Shown: piece by piece, positions 1 through 7,417 of the stretch
Layout: every line of letters begins with the position of its first letter
Numbering within the stretch: the first letter of the stretch is position 1
Assembly (NCBI GenBank): GCA_027596945.1
Contig: JADGJH010000995.1
Location: 1-12,630 of the forward strand
Reading direction: 5' to 3'
DNA: 12,630 nt
Source of the DNA: Physocladia obscura
Taxonomy: Eukaryota > Chytridiomycota > Chytridiomycetes > Chytridiales > Chytriomycetaceae
Notes under the pieces: model-generated
What the model was told of the DNA's origin: nothing
The model's database searches: none
What the model saw: only the letters and a program-made list of their open reading frames with translations
Program-made: the position numbers and the translations under genes

Positions 1-259
1 AGATTGGGTAATTTCACTTGTGTCAAAGGCCAAGACTACAAGGAAAAATCCCAACATTGTGCTATAGTTTTTACAATGAAGTATTAGGCAACAAAGTCTG
101 AAATGATTTAATAATTCTGGCATAGCACACAAAATTTTTCATCATTTCAAAGTCTTGATAATTTTTTCAATACTTTTTGCCAAAGCAAATGATTTCTAAG
201 ACAAAAACACATGCGTCTCATGAATTTGTCATAATAAAGACAAAATCAGGAAAAAGGAA

Positions 260-335
260 GTGATATCAATCACAAAATGAATCAGTGATATCAAATCTCC
301 AAATGAATCAGTGATATTAATCTCAAAATGAATTT
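260..335. repeat. Three-copy imperfect tandem repeat, unit about 25 bp
   Basis: Three consecutive units (260-284, 285-310, 311-335) each begin GTGATAT, have a variable middle of the form TCAATC/TCAAATC/TAATCTC, and end AAATGAATCA or AAATGAATTT. They differ by a few substitutions and one base of length. It is a small minisatellite in non-coding AT-rich sequence. Confidence 0.8.
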
Positions 336-973
336 GAGAAGGAGTGAATTTGAAATAGAATTTCAAATACAATGAATTAAAAGGGCTTTGTTTTTCTTTT
401 CTGTGAAAAAATAATCTTACAAAAAAAACACAAATTCTACCTTTACAATCTGATCTACTATCAAGCTTTTAAAGCTCCCACTCCCATGTCAAAAACCAAC
501 AGTTAGTCATATGCTGAGCTTCTTTTATTTTGTTCTGGATGTTACAGCTGGAAAAAATTCAGTTTTTGAAAATGAATGCATTTATAAATCCAGTAAAATC
601 CATTTGGCTTGTGATTCATTTTCAAATCAAAACAAAAACTGAACAGATTCAATGTTTTGCAATGATAAATCATATTTATGAAAGCATAAAAAAAATTGAA
701 GATTGTGGAGCAAGATGATGCAGTTTTTGAAGTTTGCCTGACTATTGACAGTACAGCCTGTTGAAGTATACGCAATTCTGTGGTAAGAGATGTGTATTAC
801 AAAACAAGTATAAATCTTCATTAATTTAAGGTTTATTTGTTCCTTCTCAAATAAAAGAAATAAACTGTTTGTCTTAGTTTATTTGAATGAAGTTAAAATA
901 TAAAAAATAGCTTTATTTATGGGCGGTGAATAAAAGCAAACAATCTTAAACTGATGCTGTTTCAACTGATCTG

Positions 974-1438
974 TTGTTTTTACTGTGTGACACAGTACTG
1001 CAGAGATGCCAACAGAATCAACAGAGAACCATTGAGAAGAAACTGATATGTTCACTAGTTAATAGTAAGAGACCCAATCTACTTACTATAATGTTCAAAT
1101 GTTTGGAAACATACACTCTCCTGGATCATCCTACACAAGAGCATGGCTTCTGTAGTAGACTGGGGAAGAGAGTGAGAGATGCTCTGCAACATACAAGGGT
1201 TTTGAACATAAGCATTTTCATAAATAATTGCAACAAGTCAGACACAATTGACACAGTGTACACATTGCAGCGCTGCCACCTGATGAAAATTATAATTATA
1301 ATTTCTTCTAGAATTTTCCAGAACAATCTGAACATTTCTTTATTTTCAAGTCTTCAAAAGAATTCAAGCAATTTCCAACTATTTTCTAACTGCTGTCTGC
1401 AAAATAAGAGAATGGGAACTGGCACAAGGTTCTGGTAA
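974..1438 (+). other. Long open frame of uncertain status, 154 codons
   Basis: An uninterrupted frame of 154 codons is long for random sequence of this AT content, but I recognise no domain. It opens with TTG; the first ATG in frame is at 1091. Just before its stop codon the sequence reads TTCTG followed by GTAAGT (from 1435), a perfect consensus 5' splice site, so it might be an exon joined to downstream sequence. The predicted product is rich in Ser, Asn, Leu, Cys and Ile, with no clear signal peptide. It could equally be chance or a transposon remnant. Confidence 0.2.
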
Positions 1439-2295
1439 GTTGTAGAAAAATAGTACAAATGTTGTTGGTAGCTGTATTGGCATGAGTCAACTAATTCAAT
1501 ACTTTATATCTCAGAACTAAATGATAAGAGTTTGAGATTGAAGTATGAGTTATGGTCAAAGGTTAAAGTTTAATACTTAATAAAGACTTTCTTGTATTTA
1601 AAATGACAAATAATAAAATGAAGGAAAGTGTTGTGTTTAAATAGTTTTTGAAGTAAAAAGAGAAAGAGTAAGAAAGAATAAAAGATGCTTCAAAAGAAAA
1701 ATCGTTTGAAAGTAGTTAAAAATTGCTTGAATTATCTAATTTACATCACTTTCAAACCAATTTCTAACTTCTTAGCAGAATGTTTGTTCCATTGCAGGTC
1801 AAATAGTGATCTGGGGCAGAAATCATTTAGATTAATTTCATGTATATATTATTGTGGAGCAGTGGGGTTGGTTATGAAGGCAAAAGTTATTCATGAATGT
1901 GTCATCACCTTAGTTGATGTAAGGGCAATCAATGTATGGAGTAAATATTCTTGAAGTTGTTACTGCTGATTTTAATCAACTTAATTTTGATGGCCATGAC
2001 ATGTGTGGTGGCTGAATGCTTATGGAGTAAAGTTTGCGCCAGGATACGCAGAAACAGTTCCTTTCAACAACAGTTATTTGTGAAAAAGGTTTTTGAAAAA
2101 AACAATGGCTTTGGCTCCAGTTGAGTCTCCCAACCGGTTTCTTGTTTTTGCACGAATACTGCCGTGATCCGGATTCACTTTGATTGAAATATTTACCCAC
2201 TTTCTGGGAACTATTTGCGCTCTAGTCGATCTGCTTTCAATGAAGCTTTGATCTTTGCATCGAAATTAAAAATAATAATAGTAATAAAACCATAG

Positions 2296-2778
2296 TGCGA
2301 ATATAAGGTAATTTCTCACGACTATTCTGTCAATCTCATACGTAGAACGAAGCGAAAGCGGATCAAGATCATGCCGCATAGCTATATAGCCTTCTTGCCC
2401 TGATTAAGGACTAGAAATCGTAGAGTCCATTTTACAGAATTTAATTACATGATTGTACTTAGATTCGATTCGCATTCGTCGATGTTACATATTTTAATCG
2501 ACTTATTTCTAAAAATAGACAGGTAAAACGCTCGGTTAAGGCAGTTACGCCACCGTTAAAGAGGCTGTAAAGGTCGGTTATCGATCGAAAAAAAGAAAGT
2601 GTGTGGCATTATTCACATTAAATTTTTTTTAACCCGCTAGATAAGTACGGGCGAGCATTTTGCCGTTAAAGTGATTAGCAAAAGACTTATGGCGGGACGC
2701 GAGCATTTAATTTTCAACGAGATCGAAATTTTGAAGAAAGTATCGAAAGGAAACTACCATATTGTCACGCTTCACGAT
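2296..2778 (+). pseudogene. Decayed 5' part of a calcium/calmodulin-dependent protein kinase paralog
   Basis: Three exon-like pieces match the start of the kinase domain and the exon boundaries of the intact kinase at 7418-8838. TGC GAA TAT AAG (CEYK) at 2296-2307 is followed by a GTAATT donor. TGKTLG-stop-GSYATVKEAVK lies at 2519-2572 after an AATAG acceptor. ISTGEHFAVKVISKRLMAG begins at 2641 after a pyrimidine-rich CGCTAG acceptor, and homology runs to VTLHD at 2778. The glycine loop is interrupted by TAA at 2537-2539, and TGA follows LHD at 2779. The VAIK-type lysine (AVKV) and the RLMAGREH motif are present. Nothing of the rest of the kinase (HRD, DFG, APE) is found downstream, so the gene is truncated as well as nonsense-mutated. 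The first intron would be 211 nt, far longer than those in the intact copy. The first coding exon upstream of CEYK is not identified; a TAG sits just before it and may be the acceptor. Confidence 0.85.
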
Positions 2779-3014
2779 TGAGAGTTGTCTGTGTACACTC
2801 AAATTTTTGATTGACAAGCGCGTTGCACCTCTGTGGAAGCTGTTGTTGCTGCAGGCCGCATGTCACACTTGGGCAGCGTGAGGAATGAACAGGCCCCAAT
2901 GGAACTTGAAGAGAGTTTGCATCCGCAAGAAGAACATGATTTAATGGTTTTGACACGTTCTTGATTTTGATTGGCTCTGAAAACTGTGTTATCACATACG
3001 TTGTTGAGCACATT
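2779..3014. other. Unassigned segment between kinase remnant and Tc1 element
   Basis: This 236-bp piece lies between the abrupt end of kinase homology and the left inverted repeat of the Tc1 element. It is not kinase sequence and not part of the transposon. The minus strand is open in two frames across most of it, but neither gives a product I recognise. It probably marks an earlier insertion or deletion that truncated the kinase copy before the transposon arrived. Confidence 0.4.
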
Positions 3015-3047
3015 CAGTTTGTCCCAAAAAAATGTACCACCCCAAAA
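3015..3047 (+). repeat. Left terminal inverted repeat of the Tc1 element
   Basis: The sequence starts CAGTTTGTCCC, continues through an A7 run and ATGTACCAC, and ends in a C tract plus AAAA. It pairs with the reverse complement of 4108-4143, differing by one G/A substitution at position 7 and by three fewer C residues (4 versus 7) in the C tract. Confidence 0.9.
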
Positions 3048-3053
3048 TTTTTA

Positions 3054-4098
3054 TTAATATTTTGTTATCTTCACCCCCAAACAAACACACTCTCTCAATC
3101 TATTCTCCATGGAGTCTAGAAGTAATTCACATCGCTCCATGTCAATTTCATCCCAAATTTGAAAAATTTGATCAGTTAGCTGATCTTTCGTGCCAGGAAT
3201 CCCAAATTTTTTTTGCCTCCGATGCTTAACTACATGCCATAAATTCTCAATAGGGTTTAGGTTGGGACTACTGGGGGGCCATTCAAAGACGGGAACTCTC
3301 TGGTTCGCAAGAAATTCCATGACCAAATTTGTCTTATGGCAAGGTGCATTGTCTTGCATAAACACCAGATCGACGCCGTACTTGCGTTTAGCGGCATGTA
3401 TCTCAGGTATTAGGTAGTCTTCTAGTAGTTTCTTATACGTGTGTTGGTTTTGGTTGCCCTCAAGGGCAACCAGAGGTCCAAGACCGAAACCACTGAAACA
3501 CCCCCAGAACATGACCGAAAAACCACCTTGCTGCAATTGAAGATTTATTGGCAGATTCTCTTTCGGGACACTAGAGTGAACATGAAAGTAGAGGTCTTTT
3601 CCCTTCAGGCAATTCCGCACTGTAGTTTCATCGCACTGTAGTTTCATCGCTCCAAATTATGTCGCTCACCAAAAGGTCGACATCTTCGAGATGAACCTTC
3701 GCGAATTCCAGCCTTTTCATACGATTTGCATTAGATCACAGAGGCTTCTTCAAGCCTTTGCGTAGAATCAGGCTGTTTTCTAATTCAAATCGGTTGATGG
3801 TTGATTTCGACAGAATGTGGATATGGGGGCCGAAACAATTGGCCAGCTCCACTTTCACGTCTCTGACTGACATTAGAGGATTCTCCTCAACCACTTTCTT
3901 CAACTGAAGCCCAACGCGGCCATCTGTGACCTTTTTATGAAGTTTTGGTTTTGGTGGTAAATTGCGAATTTGACAATAGCGGCGGAACCACTTGCGAATT
4001 GCCTCCCTGGATTTGCCCACTTGTTTGCTGATATAGCTCCACTCACATCCCGCAGCCTTGAGTTCGATTATAAGCTGCTGCTGGGCTTCGCTGTACAT
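3054..4098 (-). pseudogene. Tc1-like transposase, inactivated
   Basis: Translation starts at ATG 4098. The first 120 codons carry the N-terminal DNA-binding region: a helix-turn-helix with the run SYISKQVGKSREAIRKWFRR, then a second, Tc3-like helical region ending SKSTINRFE. The catalytic part follows with WSDET (first Asp), FMQDNAPCH (second Asp) and SPNLNPIENLWH (Glu). There are 34 residues between the second Asp and the Glu, the DD34E spacing of the Tc1 family, which cuts and pastes the element. Two lesions break it: an in-frame TGA at 3736-3738 after GLKKPL, plausibly from CGA by one C-to-T change, and a tandem 16-bp duplication at 3617-3648, just after WSDETTVR, that shifts the frame. 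The stretch after the duplication is open to its stop at 3054. The overall length (about 345 codons) is normal for the family. Confidence 0.93.
3617..3648 (-). repeat. 16-bp tandem duplication inside the transposase
   Basis: The unit GCACTGTAGTTTCATC (plus strand) occurs at 3617-3632 and again, identically, at 3633-3648. Because 16 is not a multiple of three, the second copy throws the transposase out of frame right after its first catalytic Asp. Perfect identity of the two copies implies a recent slippage or synthesis-repair event. Confidence 0.95.
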
Positions 4099-4107
4099 CT
4101 TTGTTTG

Positions 4108-4143
4108 TTTTGGGGGGGTGGTACATTTTTTTGGGATAAACTG
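4108..4143 (-). repeat. Right terminal inverted repeat of the Tc1 element
   Basis: Read on the minus strand it starts CAGTTTATCCC and matches the left repeat apart from one substitution and a longer run of seven C residues. The transposase start codon lies 10 bp inside this repeat. Confidence 0.9.
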
Positions 4144-4447
4144 TATTGTTAATCTTGCAGTTCAAGCATTTCTTGATAAATGGAATGTTAGTTGACATGG
4201 AACTTTAAGAAGGCCTATGAAGCTATAGACAAGTCTGATAGTATGGGTTTGTGGATCACCAAAAAGCATGAATGGCGCATTTGGGAAACTGCTGTCACCA
4301 GTTGGGAGGTCTAAAGTCATTTGATGTGATTTTGAGTACCAACGCTAGAAATGCATGATTGGCAATCTTTTTATCATTTTATTGTTATTGCTTTTACCTG
4401 ATCAATATAAAGTAAGAAATCTTAAGGTCAAATATTGACATGAAATT
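4144..4447. other. AT-rich spacer with one short coding-like stretch
   Basis: No gene is identifiable between the transposon and the poly(A) signal of the Rab locus. At 4192-4314 (+) a 40-codon stretch, open between TAG and TAA, has a coding-like amino-acid mix (Trp-rich, including WITKKHEWRIWETA). It lacks a start codon at a sensible position and matches no family I know. It may be an exon or a decayed transposon fragment. Confidence 0.3.
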
Positions 4448-4453
4448 TTTATT
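4448..4453 (-). terminator. Poly(A) signal AATAAA of the Rab18-like locus
   Basis: TTTATT on the plus strand reads AATAAA on the minus strand, about 50 nt past the terminal TGA codon of the Rab-like locus, where a fungal or animal poly(A) signal is expected. Its survival suggests the locus decayed recently. Confidence 0.6.
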
Positions 4454-4501
4454 GAACATGATATGTTAGCAAGAATGTTTTTGGTGCTTTTTTTCCCTCT
4501 T

Positions 4502-5390
4502 TCAGCAGCAGCCGCCGCTTTCGCCTGATTAATTATTTTGCTAATTCAAATTTACAGTATTTCCGGCTCGTGTTACATTTGCAGCTGTCTTTTGATAAAG
4601 CTCCGGAGTTTCAGCAATCTGATTTACTGCATTGATTTCAGTATATTAAAACATGTACTTTCAGCATTGATCAAAATACCTTTCTCACAACTTCGACAAA
4701 GGCATCAATAACATTTGACCGCGATTTAGCACTGCTTTCGACAAACAGCGTACTCATTCGTTTAGCAAATACCTCACCCCTCCTTTCGTGAAACGCGTAA
4801 ATTGCTGTTTGAAACATACTTGTCAATTTTGTTGCCGACCAGTATTTTAACGACGAGTGGATTCGTCGTGTATGTGTCAAGTTCGTTGAACCAGGTTTCG
4901 AGGTGTGCGAATGAGTCGCGTTGGGTGACGTCGTAGACTGTAAATTAATTGATTGAGTAACTGCGCAAATTATAATAGATTAGATACCCATAATAACACC
5001 CTGTGCACCGTGATAATATGAGCTTGTCAGAGGGCGAAATCGCTCCTGATCAGCAGTATCCTGATTTGAAATTTAGACACCAGAAAATCGCAATGACTTA
5101 CGCAAACATACCCAAATGGTCAGCTTGTATCTTTTATCATCCACGTAGATTATTTTAACCTAAAGTCAACGCCTAGTTTTAAATACGTTGGAGGGAATAG
5201 ATGCTTGAGTTCTGATTGGTGGCGCTACTGACATTCATATTTACACACCAATTGTAGCAGCCACTTCTTCGGACTTAAGCCACGTATTTTCCGTAAATCG
5301 CAGAAGCAGCGATGATTTACCAGTTCCCGAATCGCTAATCATGAGTAGTTTGAATGTGGCTTCCACTTCAGTAGTGTTTGTATTACTCAT
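4502..5390 (-). pseudogene. Rab18-like small GTPase, decayed five-exon copy
   Basis: Exons by eye: 5390-5249, 5172-5112, 5060-4988, 4937-4680 and 4618-4502, with GT-AG introns of 50-76 nt. Motifs in order are SDSGTGKSSLLLRF (P-loop), TIG then VDF (switch I region), WDTADQERF (switch II), NKID (base recognition), ESSAK, and a terminal SGGCC that would be geranylgeranylated. YYHGAQGVI and YDVTQRDSF resemble Rab18, which acts at ER and lipid-droplet membranes. Lesions: one base missing in an A run in exon 2 (around 5151-5156), one extra G in exon 4 (GAGGGG, near 4786), and TAG (4541-4543) and TAA (4529-4531) before the CC motif. The first P-loop Gly is Ser and the Gly of DTAGQ is Asp. The upstream ATG at 5507 is in frame, but its 39-residue extension is not Rab-like, so 5390 is preferred. 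A splice at an alternative acceptor (5160) would bypass the first frameshift but delete part of switch I. Sequencing error could explain the indels but hardly all the lesions. Confidence 0.88.
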
Positions 5391-6409
5391 TGAATTTTGT
5401 GCAAATCGACAATTCAACTGCTGATGAAAAGGAACCACAAAAATATGTGAGAGAAAAAAAAGGTGTTTTATTTTTGAGGGTTTCATGATAAGTGTCTGCT
5501 TCTTCATTTAATTCACTCAACAAATTTTCAATAATTCCATCCATCAGTACGCTATTGTTACTGGTATTGTTTGTGGTGATTGCAAAACGTATTTTTGTAA
5601 TTGAAGCTTAAAATCTTTGATGAAATGTACAGTTATTCCCAAAAATGCTGTTATATTGTCATCAGTAGTCCAAACATCCAACGTGAGATATGTTTACAAT
5701 GATTTGTAGTATGCCCTGAAAGTTAGATACCAGGTCTGGCATTATTGAACATTGCATGAAAAGTTTAATTGAGAAAACATTCACTGATCTAATTACTTTA
5801 TTTCATTCATATTATTTTTTGAGATGTCCAAAGTCTTAACATGACTTTAGTGGATTGCAGCTAAATGCAATTTGAGAGATTTAATTGAAGATACTGCATC
5901 AGTTTTGGGTGGAATGAAGTCACGTGCCCCAGTGGTGAAATGAGTGGTGAAATAATAAGAAAAAGCAGCAAAAAAGTAAATGTCAAGGCATTGAGTTCAA
6001 TTGCTTGGTATAAAGAAAAGATACAAAAGGAACTAGTGGAATGCTAGAATAAGTAATCATTGCTCACATCCATCAAATCAATTTTTATTTAAGAAAATCA
6101 ACATACAAATTGAAAGTATTGCAAACAACAAATATCATTCATATTTTTCATCAGTTTTCAAGCCAAATTCCAGAGAAGTAATTTGAATTTATTTGAAAAG
6201 ATAATAAACCCAAATACCATGTGGATTGACAGTTGGAGAGGCTTTTTTGAACTGAATAGAAAGCAAAGTATATGTTTTCTTTGGAATAGAGCTTTTTTTC
6301 ATGGATGTTGAAAGTTATGGTCCCATCATAAGGTGTTGAGAAAGTGGTTGGATGTTACAAGCAAGATACTGATATCCATTTAAGATTTAAATAACATTTC
6401 AACTTTTTT
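5391..6409. other. AT-rich intergenic region with coding-like remnants
   Basis: No complete gene is seen. Two adjacent coding-like pieces stand out on the plus strand. The first, 5851-5943, follows a good acceptor (GACTTTAG) and encodes 30 residues, including LRDLIEDTASVLGGMKSR. The second, 5940-6047, starts at an ATG and encodes 35 residues, including KKVNVKALSSIAWYKEK, in a different frame. Together they look like one exon with a frameshift, but I recognise no family. The rest is AT-rich with no further open frames of note. Confidence 0.3.
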
Positions 6410-6660
6410 TTTCTTTGAACCACTGGCGCAGATCATGGCAAAGATCTTTGTCTGGCATGGATCTTTCTGTGGAGGATTTTGTGAGAAACTTGATGTCGAT
6501 TTTTTCGTGGAAGATTGAGATCTCCGCAGCGAAGTTGACGGAGATCATTGTGCACTCAGGATTCTGCCAAGAAAGTCAGGACAAGATCTTGAGCCGCGCA
6601 CGTAACCAAAATTCCTGAATCCTGTCAGAGCTCAGGAAAAAAGCGGTATCCCTGAAGGAA
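6410..6660. other. GC-richer block with stem-loop and clustered GATC sites; function unknown
   Basis: This block is clearly richer in G+C than its surroundings. It holds six GATC sites within about 170 bp (6431-6596) and an 8-bp perfect inverted repeat, GATCTCCG / CGGAGATC (6519-6526 and 6539-6546), with a 12-nt loop. The plus strand is open from a TTG at 6415 to a TGA at 6618, with the first in-frame ATG at about 6457. The product has no recognisable domain. It could be a small gene, an exon, or a structured non-coding element. Confidence 0.3.
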
Positions 6661-7357
6661 ATTCTATCTTGTTTGGAGCGAATGAGGATTGTGTACGGAA
6701 AAATCTATTTCTTTCTCTTTCTGCTGAAAATTCATCAAGTCGATTTTGAACCAAGTTTTTTTATGACGATTTAGACGAATGAGCATTCTTGCGTTTTTCT
6801 TGCTTTTTCAGTTTGAATCTTACTTTATCGGTTTGAAATTAACGAAAACTCTTCGATTTTCGATTTTTTCCCCGTTCTACTGCATCTGAAAATTGCGCAC
6901 GTAATTGCTGTGGCGGAAATTGTCTCCAGAAAATTGCGGTGCTTTTCCGAAAAATTCATTCAAGAAAATATAAGTGTAGCTGGTTGATTTTTATGTATAA
7001 TAAAAGGATTCATTATACAGGAAATACATAGTTATTCTGAACGGCCAAGCTCTTGCTTTCGAATAAACTTTCTGCAAATTCGATTATTTTTGCGCGCTAA
7101 ATCTTGCTCCGTAAATTCTGTTGTATTCTTGGGCTATCTGGTATTTGAAGAAGCTGAGTAAAACGTTAATCTCAACTCAGCGGAAATCTCCATTTTTGTC
7201 AAGCCAACCCCTGCATGACTCCAGAAATTATTGGTTTCCACAGTTCCTTCTACTCTACAGCTCTGTCTGATCCAGCGACGAGAGGATTAATCTTGCGATA
7301 AGCATTAAATTCAAAAATAAAAAGTTGATGCAATCAAGTAATATCACGTGAAAAGAT
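6661..7357. other. Intergenic sequence, nothing identified
   Basis: AT-rich, with pyrimidine runs and no open frame that looks like a gene on either strand. A short inverted repeat, GCTGAGT / ACTCAGC, lies around 7152-7181 with a 15-nt loop. The right end borders the 3' end of the kinase transcript. Confidence 0.4.
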
Positions 7358-7363
7358 TTTATT
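7358..7363 (-). terminator. Poly(A) signal AATAAA of the CaM-kinase-like gene
   Basis: TTTATT on the plus strand gives AATAAA on the minus strand, about 55 nt past the kinase stop codon (TAA, 7418-7420). Position and spacing fit the 3' end of that transcript. Confidence 0.65.
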
Positions 7364-7417
7364 GTACGATATTTCAAGATCAAGACGGTACAGGGTATTT
7401 ATAGATTTTCAAAAGTT

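Larger units (their letters stand above)
1..2260. other. AT-rich region without an identifiable gene
   Basis: This stretch is strongly AT-rich and shows no family I recognise on either strand. It contains a three-copy short tandem repeat near its left end, an unusually long open frame at 974-1438, and an 89-codon open frame at 1685-1954. The first 87 bases read open as coding-like codons from the window edge, so a gene or element could begin outside the window. From about 1980 the composition rises toward that of the kinase remnant that follows. Around 2010-2230 there are short overlapping coding-like stretches in different frames, interrupted by stops, that I cannot assign. It may consist of old transposon debris. 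Confidence 0.4.
3015..4143 (-). mobile_element. Tc1/mariner-superfamily DNA transposon, non-autonomous through decay
   Basis: The element is about 1.13 kb, bounded by near-perfect inverted repeats of 33 and 36 bp that begin CAGTTT(G/A)TCCC, and contains one transposase gene on the minus strand. Its size, repeat position and DD34E-type catalytic domain fit Tc1-like elements, which integrate at TA. The right end is flanked by TA (4144-4145), but the left flank is TT (3013-3014), so one copy of the target duplication appears to have mutated. The repeats are still well matched, so the ends could be usable in trans, while the transposase itself is broken. Confidence 0.92.

Noticed and set aside
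3190..3641. Plus-strand open frames within the transposon
   Set aside because: They are antisense shadows of the transposase coding sequence.
2537..4543. Reassignment of TAA/TAG to glutamine, suggested by TAR codons in the kinase remnant and in the Rab tail at Gln-compatible sites
   Set aside because: The intact reductase and kinase frames contain many Gln codons, all CAA or CAG, with no internal TAR, and the kinase and the small protein end in TAA. The Rab locus also has frameshifts, so ordinary pseudogene decay explains the stops.
5112..5248. An alternative first intron of the Rab locus, with donor at 5246 and acceptor at 5160, that stays in frame
   Set aside because: It avoids the first frameshift but removes conserved switch I residues (VDF), and it leaves the second frameshift and both stops in place.
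5391..5507. Upstream ATG giving the Rab protein a 39-residue N-terminal extension
   Set aside because: The extension is Phe/His/Lys-rich and unlike any Rab leader; the ATG at 5390 gives the usual short leader before the first strand.
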